Shown here piece after piece: positions 1 through 8,024 of a DNA stretch of 48,743 bases. The DNA comes from an uncultured Faecalicoccus sp. (lineage in GTDB: Bacteria; Bacillota_I; Bacilli_A; Erysipelotrichales; Erysipelotrichaceae): assembly GCA_902497095.1 (NCBI GenBank), contig CABVDD010000015.1, positions 1 through 48,743 on the forward strand, read 5' to 3'. Below the pieces are notes generated by a model. It was not told the DNA's origin. It saw only the letters and a list, made by a program, of their open reading frames with translations, and made no database searches. Numbering within the stretch: position 1 is the stretch's first letter; the number at the start of each line of letters is the position of its first letter. Position numbers and translations under genes: made by a program.

Positions 1-44
1 CGACACTTGTCGCACATTGGCTTTACGGATGGTCTTACTTTCAT
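1..44 (-). CDS. rpmJ: 50S ribosomal protein L36, N-terminal fragment
   Basis: Only the first 14 codons lie in the window; the gene runs off the left edge. The reading MKVRPSVKPMCDKC is the typical start of L36, a very small zinc-ribbon protein of the large subunit, and the first two zinc-ligand cysteines are visible. The SD sequence AGAAAGGAT lies at about 51-60. rpmJ normally follows infA and precedes rpsM-rpsK-rpoA-rplQ. Here the gene upstream is adk, with only about 120 bp of hairpin-rich spacer between them. Confidence 0.9.
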   Translation of the reverse strand, partial: MKVRPSVKPMCDKC

Positions 45-60
45 TTGTCTAATCCTTTCT

Positions 61-118
61 CTACGTATAATCCTGTTAAAATGCGTATAGTTCTATGCGG
101 ATTTTAACAGTAACGTAG
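61..118 (-). promoter_or_regulatory. Large inverted repeat in the rpmJ leader
   Basis: Arms at 73-90 and 93-110 pair in 16 of 18 positions around a 2-nt centre. A flanking pair, CTACGT (61-66) with ACGTAG (113-118), extends the fold. It lies just upstream of the rpmJ SD and has no T-run after it in the minus direction. It is therefore more likely a leader structure or operator than a terminator. The function is unknown. Confidence 0.5.
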
Positions 119-133
119 TTTAAAAAATATAAC

Positions 134-171
134 GCAAGTAAATTGCGCATAAAGATGCGCAATTTATTTGC
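134..171 (-). terminator. Intrinsic terminator after adk
   Basis: A 17-bp stem (134-150 with 155-171, one G-U pair) has a 4-nt loop and is followed on the minus strand by a T-rich tract. It overlaps the adk stop codon. It would separate secY-adk from rpmJ and the alpha-operon genes. Confidence 0.8.
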
Positions 172-811
172 TTAAAGCTTCTTTTAAAACAGGCCAAATC
201 TCTTCAATGCTAGCGGTCGCATCAATTCTCTTGACCATTCCTTTTTCTTCGTAATATGCAATTACAGGTTCTGTATTCTTTGCATATTCGTCCAAACGAG
301 TTTTCAAACTTTCCTCATTATCGTCTTTTCTTTGAGATAATGTTGACCCACATTTATCACAAATACCATCTTTTACAGGTGGCTTAGAATAAATGTTATA
401 TATTTCGCCACAGTTTTTACAACTACGGCGACCCGTTATACGACGTGTTAATTCATCAAACGGAACATCCATTACCACAATTTCATCTACCATCAATTCG
501 GTACCGGCAGTCATAGCTTCAAAAGCTTTTGCCTGATCTAGTGTTCTTGGATATCCATCCAATAAATACCCATTCTTTTTATCCGATAATTGGCTCAAGT
601 ATTCTTTAACCATGTTGTTGGTAATCTCATCCGGTACCAATAGACCTTTTTCAGTATAAGCTTTTGCCTGCTTACCTAATTCAGTGCCTCCGGCAATGTT
701 TGCCCGGAAGATATCACCGGTACTAATATGGTTTAAGTTAAATTCTTCTTTAATACGGCTTGAGAATGTGCCCTTTCCGCTACCAGGGGCTCCCATGATA
801 AAGATATTCAT
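164..811 (-). CDS. adk: Adenylate kinase, zinc-lid type
   Basis: Cytosolic enzyme for ATP + AMP to 2 ADP. The 215-aa length is normal for the long-lid bacterial form. The P-loop GAPGSGKGT is at residues 7-15, DGYPRT at about 85-90, and the lid has C131-x2-C134 and C151-x2-C154. These four cysteines mark the Gram-positive zinc-binding lid. The start has SD AAGGAGC six bases upstream. It lies 21 bp after secY, the usual spc-operon position. map and infA, which normally follow, are not there. Confidence 0.97.
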   Translation of the reverse strand: MNIFIMGAPGSGKGTFSSRIKEEFNLNHISTGDIFRANIAGGTELGKQAKAYTEKGLLVPDEITNNMVKEYLSQLSDKKNGYLLDGYPRTLDQAKAFEAMTAGTELMVDEIVVMDVPFDELTRRITGRRSCKNCGEIYNIYSKPPVKDGICDKCGSTLSQRKDDNEESLKTRLDEYAKNTEPVIAYYEEKGMVKRIDATASIEEIWPVLKEALSK

Positions 812-832
812 ACTTCAGCTCCTTAGACGATT

Positions 833-2128
833 TTATTCGTCTTCAAAATAATTCTTATATGATTTTTGTGTAATCAAACCTTGTACTTGTCGTACAGTTT
901 CAATCGCAACACCAACAACGATGATCATTCCTGTTCCACCCAAAGCCATGGAAGTATCCATTTCTGACCAAATCAATGGCATAAGATGTGGAAGAACCGC
1001 AACTAAAGCCAAAGCTACAGAACCTAATGTTGTTAATCGTGACAATACACGATTTATATAGTTTTCCGTTTCTTTTCCAGGGCGAACACTTGGAATATAG
1101 GCTCCTGATTTTCCTAGATTCTCTGCGATTTTTTCAGGATTGACCTGCATCTTCGTATAGAAGAATGTAAAGAATAAAATCAACAGAACATAAATGACTA
1201 AGGAATACCATGTTTGCATTCCAAGCCAATCTGTCATAACGCTTGTTACTTTATTCGATGCAAAGAAACTAGCAATTTGTAATGGTGCCATCATAAGTGA
1301 TGATGCAAAGATTACAGGGATTACACTGGCCGAGTTTAGTTTTAAAGGCAAGTAATTTGATTTACTTTGCTTAGATAAACTAATAGAACTTGACGTATAC
1401 TGAATTGGAATACGTCTTTCGGCCGTATTGATCAATGTTACAAATATAATAATGATCAAATATACTAAAATATAACCGACAAAGAGTCCTATACCCTGAC
1501 CTGTTGGATCATCTCCAATCAATGAAGTCCATGCAGCACTAAATTGTCTTGGTAATCGGCCAACGATACCAGCCATGATGACCATTGAGATACCATTTCC
1601 GATACCTTTGGTTGAAATCTGATCACCAATCCACACAAGAAACATCGTTCCTGCGGTAAATATAGTTGAAATGTACAGGATCTTACTGATAGTAGCACCA
1701 CCTTCAATCAATCCAGTATATGTATGTGAAAAACCATATACTAAAGAGAAAGATTGAACAAAGCCAAAGATCACTGCCAGATAACGTGTATATTTATCCA
1801 GCTGTTTGCGTCCTTTAGCTCCTGATTTCGCTAATTCTGATAAAGGAGGAATTACATCCATACTTAACAACTGAACAATAATAGAAGCTGTAATGTATGG
1901 TGTAACACCTAAGGCAAAGATGGAGAACTGTTCCAGGCCTCCACCTCCTAAAAGATTCAGCATTGCGAATAAGGAATTATCCTCTAAACCGGCTACTAAA
2001 TCGGTTGTATTAACATTCGGAACAGTAATTGCAGATCCTAAACGATATACAAGAAAGGCAAACAAAGTAAAGAGTATTCGATTACGAATATCTTTATTTT
2101 TTATTATTGCCTTAAAGCTCGATATCAT
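833..2128 (-). CDS. secY: Protein translocase subunit SecY
   Basis: Channel-forming subunit of the SecYEG translocon in the cytoplasmic membrane. The protein has 431 aa and many hydrophobic helices, as expected for the ten-helix family, starting with a short basic N-terminus and the helix near residues 18-35. The conserved stretch GIGNGISMVIMAGI and the late cytosolic loop with IPVIFASSL and the PEKIAENL region are present. Its SD (GAGGAGATC) is formed by the last codons of rplO, and TAA and ATG are separated by one base, so it is translationally coupled to rplO. Confidence 0.97.
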   Translation of the reverse strand: MISSFKAIIKNKDIRNRILFTLFAFLVYRLGSAITVPNVNTTDLVAGLEDNSLFAMLNLLGGGGLEQFSIFALGVTPYITASIIVQLLSMDVIPPLSELAKSGAKGRKQLDKYTRYLAVIFGFVQSFSLVYGFSHTYTGLIEGGATISKILYISTIFTAGTMFLVWIGDQISTKGIGNGISMVIMAGIVGRLPRQFSAAWTSLIGDDPTGQGIGLFVGYILVYLIIIIFVTLINTAERRIPIQYTSSSISLSKQSKSNYLPLKLNSASVIPVIFASSLMMAPLQIASFFASNKVTSVMTDWLGMQTWYSLVIYVLLILFFTFFYTKMQVNPEKIAENLGKSGAYIPSVRPGKETENYINRVLSRLTTLGSVALALVAVLPHLMPLIWSEMDTSMALGGTGMIIVVGVAIETVRQVQGLITQKSYKNYFEDE

Positions 2129-2129
2129 T

Positions 2130-2567
2130 TTAGATCTCCTCGGCCGTTCCGCCTGCTTTTTCTATTGCTTCTTTGGCTGATAAAGAGAATTTGTTAGCTT
2201 TTACAACTAATTTTTTAGTTAACTCTCCATTACCTAAAACTTTTAAACCAGCAAGTTCTTTACGAATAATCTTCTTATCAAGCAGTAAAGCTGCATTGAT
2301 TTCAGTACCTTCATCAAACTTATTTAGAGTTTCTACATTAACTATAGCATATTCTTTGCGATTAAAGTTTGTAAATCCTCTTTTTGGTAAACGTCTTGCC
2401 AATGGTGTCTGTCCACCTTCGAATCCAAGACGAACACCCCCACCACTTCTGGCTTTCTGTCCTTTTTGTCCGCGTCCTGAAGTTTTACCATTTCCGCTTC
2501 CAGGTCCACGACCTACGCGGTTTCTTGATTTGGAAGCTTCTGTCTGTGTCATTTCATGTAATTTCAT
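2130..2567 (-). CDS. rplO: 50S ribosomal protein L15
   Basis: Large-subunit assembly protein of 145 aa. The glycine- and arginine-rich N-terminal extension (RVGRGPGSGNGKTSGRGQKG) and the following GFEGGQTPL motif are diagnostic. It sits between rpsE and secY. In most bacteria rpmD (L30) comes between rpsE and rplO, but only 15 bp lie there. The SD GGAGG is 7 bases before the ATG. Transcription comes from the S10 promoter far upstream. Confidence 0.97.
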   Translation of the reverse strand: MKLHEMTQTEASKSRNRVGRGPGSGNGKTSGRGQKGQKARSGGGVRLGFEGGQTPLARRLPKRGFTNFNRKEYAIVNVETLNKFDEGTEINAALLLDKKIIRKELAGLKVLGNGELTKKLVVKANKFSLSAKEAIEKAGGTAEEI

Positions 2568-2582
2568 ACTTCAACCTCCTAA

Positions 2583-3092
2583 TTACCCGCGAATTTCTTC
2601 TGGTTTCTTTCCACGAAGACTAGCAACTTCTTCTAAAGTTCTTAAAGATTTTAAACCTTCAACAGTTGCACGAACAACGTTGATCTTCGTACGAGAACCT
2701 AAACATTTAGTTAAGATATCGGAGATACCAGCCAATTCTAATACAGAACGGGCAGCACCACCGGCGATAACACCGGTACCTTCACTAGCTGGACGCATGA
2801 ATACGCTTCCTGCTCCATAGTTACCGATTGTATCATGTGGAATTGTTGTTCCCACAATAGGAACTGTAAACAAGTTTTTCTTAGCGTCTTCAACAGCTTT
2901 ACGAATTGCATCAGGTACTTCGTTAGCTTTTCCTGTACCCATACCTACACGACCCTTACGGTCCCCGATAACTACAAGACAAGAGAAACGGAAACGACGT
3001 CCACCTTTAACAACTTTTGTAACACGGTTGATTGCAACAACTTGTTCTTCGAATTCTTTCTGCTCTCTTCTAGGTTGTTTTCTTTCTGCCAT
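2583..3092 (-). CDS. rpsE: 30S ribosomal protein S5
   Basis: Small-subunit protein involved in decoding fidelity and mRNA unwinding. The 169-aa length is normal. The N-terminal double-stranded RNA-binding-like domain carries VVIGDRKGRVGMGTGKANEV, and the C-terminal domain has GGAARSVLELAGISDI. It follows rplR by 12 bp. The next gene is rplO rather than the expected rpmD. Confidence 0.97.
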   Translation of the reverse strand: MAERKQPRREQKEFEEQVVAINRVTKVVKGGRRFRFSCLVVIGDRKGRVGMGTGKANEVPDAIRKAVEDAKKNLFTVPIVGTTIPHDTIGNYGAGSVFMRPASEGTGVIAGGAARSVLELAGISDILTKCLGSRTKINVVRATVEGLKSLRTLEEVASLRGKKPEEIRG

Positions 3093-3104
3093 GTGTGCGA
3101 CCTC

Positions 3105-3461
3105 CTAAAATTCCAAGCCAGCTTCGCGAGCTGCATCGGCAAGAGCTTTTACACGTCCTGCGTAAATATATCCACCACGGTCGAATACAACCTTTGTGAT
3201 GTTAGCTTCTTTAGCGCGTTTTGCGATTTCGGCACCAACTAGTTTAGCAGCTTCCACATTACCGCCATTTTCTAGTTTCATTGCCAGGCTGCTGGCAGAT
3301 GCCAAAGTCTTCATGTTTACATCATCAATAAGCTGAACATGAATATGTGCGTTACTTCTAAATACACTCAAACGTGGGCATTCAGGAGTTCCGCTGATTT
3401 TTGTACGTACACGAGCGTGACGACGAAGACGCTGTGCATTGCGTGATTGTTTTTTAATCAT
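3105..3461 (-). CDS. rplR: 50S ribosomal protein L18
   Basis: 5S rRNA-binding protein of the central protuberance, 118 aa. The basic N-terminus with RLRRHARVRTKISGT and the sequence RLSVFRSNAHIHVQLIDD are typical, as is the C-terminal FDRGGYIYAGRVKALADAAREAGLEF. It lies between rplF and rpsE, the standard order. The SD AGGAG precedes the ATG with little spacing, and the intergenic gap is about 20 bp. Confidence 0.97.
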   Translation of the reverse strand: MIKKQSRNAQRLRRHARVRTKISGTPECPRLSVFRSNAHIHVQLIDDVNMKTLASASSLAMKLENGGNVEAAKLVGAEIAKRAKEANITKVVFDRGGYIYAGRVKALADAAREAGLEF

Positions 3462-3481
3462 ATCTTAAGATCTCCTTCCCA

Positions 3482-4027
3482 CTACTTCTTACCAGCTGTC
3501 TTACCTTCCTTACGACGGATATGTTCACCTTTATAGCGAATACCTTTTCCTTTGTAAGGTTCTGGTTTACGAACAGCACGAACATTAGCAGCAAATTCAC
3601 CAACAAGTTGTTTATCAATACCTGATACACTGATTTCAGTAGCACTTGGACAAGTTACATCCAATCCTTCTGGAATCTGCAATTCTACTTGATGAGAATA
3701 ACCAACATTCATCGTTAAAGTATTTCCTTTTACAGCGGTACGGAAACCGATACCAACCAGTTCCAACCCTTTTGTAAATCCTTCAGAAACTCCTACGACC
3801 ATGTTATGTAACAAAGCACGAGTCGTACCATGTAATTGTTTAGTGTGTTTTTCGTCATTTGGACGTACTACAGTGACCTCAGTTCCCTCAACGTTGATCT
3901 GCATCAAGTCAGAGAACTTACGAGATAAAGTTCCCTTAGGACCTTTTACAGTCACCTCATTACCTGCAGCGACCTCCACACTTACGCCAGCAGGAATGGT
4001 AATCAGTTTATTCCCGATACGTGACAT
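3482..4027 (-). CDS. rplF: 50S ribosomal protein L6
   Basis: Large-subunit protein near the sarcin-ricin loop, 181 aa, with two repeated L6 domains. Recognised from MSRIGNKLITIPAGV at the start, the SGIDKQLVGEFAANVRAVR segment, and the KGKGIRYKGEHIRRKEGKT tail, which is the family signature. The start is preceded by AGGAGG. It sits between rpsH and rplR as in other Bacillota. Confidence 0.97.
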   Translation of the reverse strand: MSRIGNKLITIPAGVSVEVAAGNEVTVKGPKGTLSRKFSDLMQINVEGTEVTVVRPNDEKHTKQLHGTTRALLHNMVVGVSEGFTKGLELVGIGFRTAVKGNTLTMNVGYSHQVELQIPEGLDVTCPSATEISVSGIDKQLVGEFAANVRAVRKPEPYKGKGIRYKGEHIRRKEGKTAGKK

Positions 4028-4041
4028 TCTTTATCCTCCTA

Positions 4042-4440
4042 TTACCAGATATACGCAATGACTTCTCCACCTAAGTGGTTCTTTCTTGCGTTCTTATCTG
4101 TCATCATACCATTACTTGTAGAAATAATGGCAATACCTAATCCGTTAAGTACACGAGGTAAATTATCTACCTGTGCATATACACGTAGACCAGGTTTAGA
4201 GATTCGACGAAGACCAGAGATGATCTTCTTGTTATCTTCTGTATACTTTAAAGTGATTGTAAGGTCTTTATGAACACCTTCACCTTCCACTTTATAGTCT
4301 GTAATGTATCCTTCTTCTTTTAAGATTTCAGCAATAGCTTTCTTTTCTTTGCTGACAGGCATACTAACAGTTTCATGTTTTTGTTGCAATGCGTTGCGGA
4401 TTCTTGTCAGCATGTCCGCAATTGGATCTGTCATAATCAT
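4042..4440 (-). CDS. rpsH: 30S ribosomal protein S8
   Basis: 16S rRNA-binding protein and, in Escherichia coli, the translational repressor of the spc operon. It has 132 aa, with the diagnostic DPIADMLTRIRNA near the N-terminus and the STSNGMMTDKNARKNHLGGEVIAYIW tail. Two in-frame ATGs are present (4440 and 4434). The SD AGGAGG ends 9 nt before the first, so I take 4440, although most homologues begin at the second. Confidence 0.96.
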   Translation of the reverse strand: MIMTDPIADMLTRIRNALQQKHETVSMPVSKEKKAIAEILKEEGYITDYKVEGEGVHKDLTITLKYTEDNKKIISGLRRISKPGLRVYAQVDNLPRVLNGLGIAIISTSNGMMTDKNARKNHLGGEVIAYIW

Positions 4441-4457
4441 TGTTATATGCCTCCTTC

Positions 4458-4643
4458 TTACCAGCTTGCCTTTTTCACACCAGGAATCTGACCTTTATAA
4501 GCCAATTCTCTGAAGCAAATACGACATAATTTATATTTTCTCAATACTGAGTGTGGACGTCCACATCTTTCGCAGCGTGTATATTCACGAACTTTAAATT
4601 TCTGAGGACGTTGCTGTTTGTTGATCATTGATTTCTTAGCCAT
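4458..4643 (-). CDS. rpsN: 30S ribosomal protein S14, zinc-binding type Z
   Basis: Short 61-aa S14 with four zinc-ligand cysteines, C24-x2-C27 and C40-x2-C43, and the tail AYKGQIPGVKKASW. This is the zinc-dependent paralogue found in Gram-positive operons. A zinc-free S14, if the genome has one, would be elsewhere. It lies 12 bp after rplE with a good SD. Confidence 0.97.
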   Translation of the reverse strand: MAKKSMINKQQRPQKFKVREYTRCERCGRPHSVLRKYKLCRICFRELAYKGQIPGVKKASW

Positions 4644-4655
4644 TTTACGTTCCTC

Positions 4656-5195
4656 CTACTTCTTGAAAGGCATACCCATTTTTTCAAGCAGGGCTTTTGC
4701 CTCTTCATTTGTTTCTGCGGTTGTAACGATGACAACATCCATTCCGCGTGTACGGTTTACTTTATCAAAATCAATTTCTGGGAAAATGATTTGTTCTTTT
4801 ACTCCTAATGTGTAGTTTCCACGACCATCAAAGCTTGTATCAGAAACTCCACGGAAGTCACGAACACGTGGTAAAGAAATGTTGAACAACTTATCTAAGA
4901 AGTCATACATTTTTTCTTTACGCAATGTAACTTTACATCCAATTGACATACCTTCACGTAATTTGAAGTTGGCAATTGATTTTTTTGCTTTTGTAATTAC
5001 TGGAGCCTGTCCTGTAATGGCTGCCAATTCCTCAACAGCTTCATCCAATAATTTTGAATTTTGGATGGCATCTCCAACACCGATGTTTACGACCACTTTT
5101 TCGATCTGCGGTACCTGCATAACGGATTTGTAGTTGAAGTCTTTCATAAGCTGAGGAACGACTTCGTTTTTATACTTTTCTTGTAAACGGTTCAT
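4656..5195 (-). CDS. rplE: 50S ribosomal protein L5
   Basis: 5S rRNA-binding protein that contacts the P-site tRNA, 179 aa. Typical segments are MQVPQIEKVVVNIGVGDA near residue 25, AKKSIANFKLREGMSIGCKVTLR, and the C-terminal RGMDVVIVTTAETNEEAKALLEKMGMPF. It is 12 bp from rplX. The GGAGG SD is strong. Confidence 0.97.
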   Translation of the reverse strand: MNRLQEKYKNEVVPQLMKDFNYKSVMQVPQIEKVVVNIGVGDAIQNSKLLDEAVEELAAITGQAPVITKAKKSIANFKLREGMSIGCKVTLRKEKMYDFLDKLFNISLPRVRDFRGVSDTSFDGRGNYTLGVKEQIIFPEIDFDKVNRTRGMDVVIVTTAETNEEAKALLEKMGMPFKK

Positions 5196-5207
5196 GTCTT
5201 ATCCTCC

Positions 5208-5525
5208 TTATTTAACCTTAACTTCTTTTCCGCTTGTCTTGTAGACACGCACCTTAGTTCCGTCTTCTTTTACTTCCATTTTGATACGGGAAGCTTTTTT
5301 ACTTTTTTCATCCCAAAGCATTACATTGGAAACGTGAATTTTAGCTTCTTTTTCAATAATTCCACCATCTGGATTAGCCTGTGTAGGTTTCTGGTGTTTT
5401 TTTACCATGTTAACACCTTCTACAATGACTTTATCTTCTTTTGGATAAACAGAAGTTACTTCACCGATTGTGCCCTTGTAAGCACCAGTAATAACTTTGA
5501 CTCTATCACCTTTTTTAATTCTCAC
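5208..5525 (-). CDS. rplX: 50S ribosomal protein L24, GTG start
   Basis: Assembly-initiator protein of the large subunit, 105 aa with a KOW motif (KKGDRVKVITGAYKGTIGEV) at the start. A longer frame opens at a GTG at 5534, but that codon overlaps the SD AGGAGGT (5533-5539). The GTG at 5525 has 8-nt spacing and gives the family start (M)RIKKGDRV, so I chose it. The tail GTKVRVYKTSGKEVKVK is typical. Confidence 0.96.
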   Translation of the reverse strand: MRIKKGDRVKVITGAYKGTIGEVTSVYPKEDKVIVEGVNMVKKHQKPTQANPDGGIIEKEAKIHVSNVMLWDEKSKKASRIKMEVKEDGTKVRVYKTSGKEVKVK

Positions 5526-5537
5526 TTGGCACACCTC

Positions 5538-5906
5538 CTATAATACTTCCGGAGCCAGAGATACGATCTTCATGAAATCGTTATCACGTAATTCACGAGC
5601 AACTGGCCCGAAAATACGTGTTCCTCTAGGCGTCTTATCATCTTTGATCAATACAACGGCATTGTCATCAAAACGGATGTATGTACCGTTTTCACGGCGA
5701 ACACCACGTTTTGTACGAACGATAACACCTTTGACTACATCACCTTTTTTTACGGTTCCACCAGGAGTGGCCTGTTTTACAGTACACACAACGATATCAC
5801 CGATGTTTGCAAATTTTCTTACGCTTCCACCTAAACAACGAATAACTAAAACTTCTTTAGCTCCTGTGTTATCAGCGACACGTAAACGACTCTCGTTTTG
5901 AATCAT
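5538..5906 (-). CDS. rplN: 50S ribosomal protein L14
   Basis: Highly conserved 122-aa large-subunit protein at the subunit interface, the binding site of the silencing factor RsfS in known species. The start MIQNESRLRVADNTGAKEV and the segment GGSVRKFANIGDIVVCTVK are diagnostic, as is PRGTRIFGPVARELR near the C-terminus. It follows rpsQ by 18 bp with an AGGAGG SD. Confidence 0.97.
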   Translation of the reverse strand: MIQNESRLRVADNTGAKEVLVIRCLGGSVRKFANIGDIVVCTVKQATPGGTVKKGDVVKGVIVRTKRGVRRENGTYIRFDDNAVVLIKDDKTPRGTRIFGPVARELRDNDFMKIVSLAPEVL

Positions 5907-5924
5907 TGTTTCGCCCTCCTAGTC

Positions 5925-6182
5925 CTATACACGCGCTTTCTCAATGATGCTTACCAAGCGGAAACGTTTTGTAGCAGACAATGGACGAGTTTCCATGATC
6001 TCTACGCGATCTCCAACATGAGCTTCATTTTTCTCATCATGCGCTTTAAATTTCTTAGAATATTTAACACGTTTACCGTATAAAGGGTGTGTTTTCTTAG
6101 TTTCTACTACTACCGTGATTGTTTTGTCCATCGCATCACTTACGACAGTACCACGATATACTTTACGTACGTTTCTTTCCAT
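5925..6182 (-). CDS. rpsQ: 30S ribosomal protein S17
   Basis: 16S rRNA-binding protein, 85 aa from the chosen start. An upstream ATG at 6188 lies only 2 nt after AGGAGG; the ATG at 6182 has 8-nt spacing and yields MERNVRKVYRGTVVSD, matching the family start. The KYSKKFKAHDE and METRPLSATKRFRL motifs confirm S17. Its SD overlaps the end of rpmC. Confidence 0.96.
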   Translation of the reverse strand: MERNVRKVYRGTVVSDAMDKTITVVVETKKTHPLYGKRVKYSKKFKAHDEKNEAHVGDRVEIMETRPLSATKRFRLVSIIEKARV

Positions 6183-6194
6183 CGTCATACCCTC

Positions 6195-6398
6195 CTACTC
6201 TTGACCTTGCGCATTTTCACGCTCTGTCATAACTGTTTTGATACGGGCAATCGTTTTCTTAACAGTTTTTAAACGTGCCGTGTTTTCCAGCTGTCCTGTA
6301 GCCTGCTGGAAGCGGAGATTGAATAACTCTTCTTTTAAAGCATCGATCTGAGCAAGAAGTTCTTCATTTGTCTTTTCACGAATTTCTTTAGCTAACAT
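6195..6398 (-). CDS. rpmC: 50S ribosomal protein L29
   Basis: Short 67-aa helical protein near the polypeptide exit tunnel, a contact site of trigger factor and SRP in other bacteria. The signature ELFNLRFQQATGQLENTARLKTVKKTIARIKT is complete. Its ATG shares one base with the rplP stop (TAATG), indicating coupled translation. Confidence 0.96.
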   Translation of the reverse strand: MLAKEIREKTNEELLAQIDALKEELFNLRFQQATGQLENTARLKTVKKTIARIKTVMTERENAQGQE

Positions 6399-6814
6399 TA
6401 TTTCACTTCTCCTTTTCTAGCAAAACGAGTCTTAACTGGAAGTTTATGACTAGCTAAACGAAGCGCCTCACGAGCTACTTCTTCGCTAACTCCACCAACT
6501 TCAAACATTACTCGCCCTGGCTGCACAACAGCAACCCAACCTTCTGGAGCACCTTTACCTGAACCCATACGTACTTCCAAAGGTTTTTTAGTTCTTGCCA
6601 TATGAGGGAAAATACGAATCCATACTTTACCTCCACGTTTCATATAACGTGTCATGGCAATACGGGCAGCTTCTATCTGACGGTTACTTACATAGTTTCC
6701 ACTTTCAGCAACCAAACCAAATTCACCAAAGTCAATAGAACGACCAGCTTTACTACGACCTTCGTAGCTTAAGCGATGTGGACGTCTGTACTTTGTACGC
6801 TTAGGCATCAACAT
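6398..6814 (-). CDS. rplP: 50S ribosomal protein L16
   Basis: A-site tRNA-contacting large-subunit protein, 138 aa. MLMPKRTKYRRPHR aligns with the Bacillus start. IEAARIAMTRYMKRGGKVWI and MGSGKGAPEGWVAVV are the two family signatures. The ATG overlaps the rpsC stop by one base (TAATG), and its stop overlaps rpmC in the same way, so three genes are chained. Confidence 0.97.
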   Translation of the reverse strand: MLMPKRTKYRRPHRLSYEGRSKAGRSIDFGEFGLVAESGNYVSNRQIEAARIAMTRYMKRGGKVWIRIFPHMARTKKPLEVRMGSGKGAPEGWVAVVQPGRVMFEVGGVSEEVAREALRLASHKLPVKTRFARKGEVK

Positions 6815-7665
6815 TATTCGTTACCTCCTTTGTTTTCAACAGGAGCTTGTTCCTTTGCAGGAGCGGCATTCTGTTGAGGAGCACGTCCGTTTGGACGACG
6901 ATTACGGTTGTTGCGGTTTCTTCCGCGCATTGGACGTTGTTTTGGAGCTTCTGGTTCTTTTACCATTTCTCCAGGCAGTACTTCACCACGACAGATCCAT
7001 ACTTTAACACCTAAACGTCCGTATGTAGTAGCAGCTTCTTCCCATGCATAATCAATGTCAGAACGCAATGTATGCAATGGTACGACACCTTCAGAGTATC
7101 CTTCTGTACGAGCCATATCAGCACCACCTAAACGACCAGAAACAGCCGTTTTGATACCTTTGGCACCAGCACGCATAGAGTTTTGAATTGCTTTTTTCTG
7201 TGTAGCACGGAAGCTCTTACGTTGTTCCAATTCATTGGCGATCCAACGAGCTACCAAACGAGCATCCAAATTTGGATTTGCAACTTCTACAACGTTGATC
7301 TGAATAGTTTTTCTATTTTTTGAATCCTTTTTAACACCGGCATTAACCATTTTTTCCAGTTGTTTTTTCAAACCTTCAATAGATTTTCCATCTTGTCCGA
7401 TAACAACACCTGGATGTGCCGTACGAACGATGATCGTAACACGATTCTTAGTACGTTCGATTTCAATACGAGAAATCTGAGGATCCGCTTTTCTCTTATC
7501 CTGTGCTGCGTTAGACAATTTTGCATAATACTTTTCAATGAATTCACGAATCTTAACATCTTCAATCAGAAGTGATCCGAATTCTTTGTCGTCTGCGTAC
7601 CATCTTGACTGCCAGTCACGAATGATACCAACACGCATCCCGATCGGGCTTACTTTCTGTCCCAT
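6814..7665 (-). CDS. rpsC: 30S ribosomal protein S3 with long C-terminal tail
   Basis: mRNA-entry protein of the small subunit. At 283 aa it is about 65 residues longer than the Bacillus form. The N-terminal KH domain (VIGQDGKSIEGLKKQLEK) and the C-terminal domain (GAKGIKTAVSGRLGGADMARTEGYSEG, then VWICRGEVLPG) are intact. The extra tail, from about residue 240, is rich in Arg, Asn, Pro and Gln (MRGRNRNNRNRRPNGR) and ends acidic. It is probably disordered and RNA-binding (inference). Confidence 0.97.
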   Translation of the reverse strand: MGQKVSPIGMRVGIIRDWQSRWYADDKEFGSLLIEDVKIREFIEKYYAKLSNAAQDKRKADPQISRIEIERTKNRVTIIVRTAHPGVVIGQDGKSIEGLKKQLEKMVNAGVKKDSKNRKTIQINVVEVANPNLDARLVARWIANELEQRKSFRATQKKAIQNSMRAGAKGIKTAVSGRLGGADMARTEGYSEGVVPLHTLRSDIDYAWEEAATTYGRLGVKVWICRGEVLPGEMVKEPEAPKQRPMRGRNRNNRNRRPNGRAPQQNAAPAKEQAPVENKGGNE

Positions 7666-7675
7666 GGCGAACCTC

Positions 7676-8011
7676 CTACTCTTTCTCAGCCACTACAACA
7701 GTAATGTGGCTTGTACGTTTCATAATTGGACTTGCGCTACCTTTAGCACGAGGCATATAACGTTTCAATGTAATACCTTCGTTAGCCCAACAAGCTTTAA
7801 CATAAAGCTTTTCTTCATTTAAATCGTTGTTATTAACGGCATTGGCAATGGCAGAGTTCAATACTTTTCCAACCAAATATCCACCTTTGTTTGGAGTGAA
7901 CTTGCAAATTGCTTTTGCTTCTTCTACGTCTTTGCCGCGGATCAAGTCTAAGACAAGTCTTGCTTTACGAGGCTGAATACGTAGAGTTTTCGCTGTTGCT
8001 TTTACTTCCAT
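7676..8011 (-). CDS. rplV: 50S ribosomal protein L22
   Basis: Exit-tunnel protein of 111 aa. MEVKATAKTLRIQPRKARLVLDLIRGK is the classic start. The beta-hairpin reaching into the tunnel has ITLKRYMPRAKGSASPIMKRTSHITVVV. No insertion or deletion in the hairpin loop that would suggest macrolide resistance is obvious. It lies 13 bp after rpsS. Confidence 0.97.
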   Translation of the reverse strand: MEVKATAKTLRIQPRKARLVLDLIRGKDVEEAKAICKFTPNKGGYLVGKVLNSAIANAVNNNDLNEEKLYVKACWANEGITLKRYMPRAKGSASPIMKRTSHITVVVAEKE

Positions 8012-8024
8012 GTTATCCTCCTAA

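Noticed and set aside
2173..2820. Long plus-strand open frame across rplO and rpsE
   Set aside because: It is the antisense shadow of two conserved ribosomal genes and has no SD or recognisable family.
5526..5534. Longer L24 start at the GTG at 5534
   Set aside because: That codon overlaps the SD AGGAGGT; the GTG at 5525 has correct spacing and gives the conserved N-terminus.
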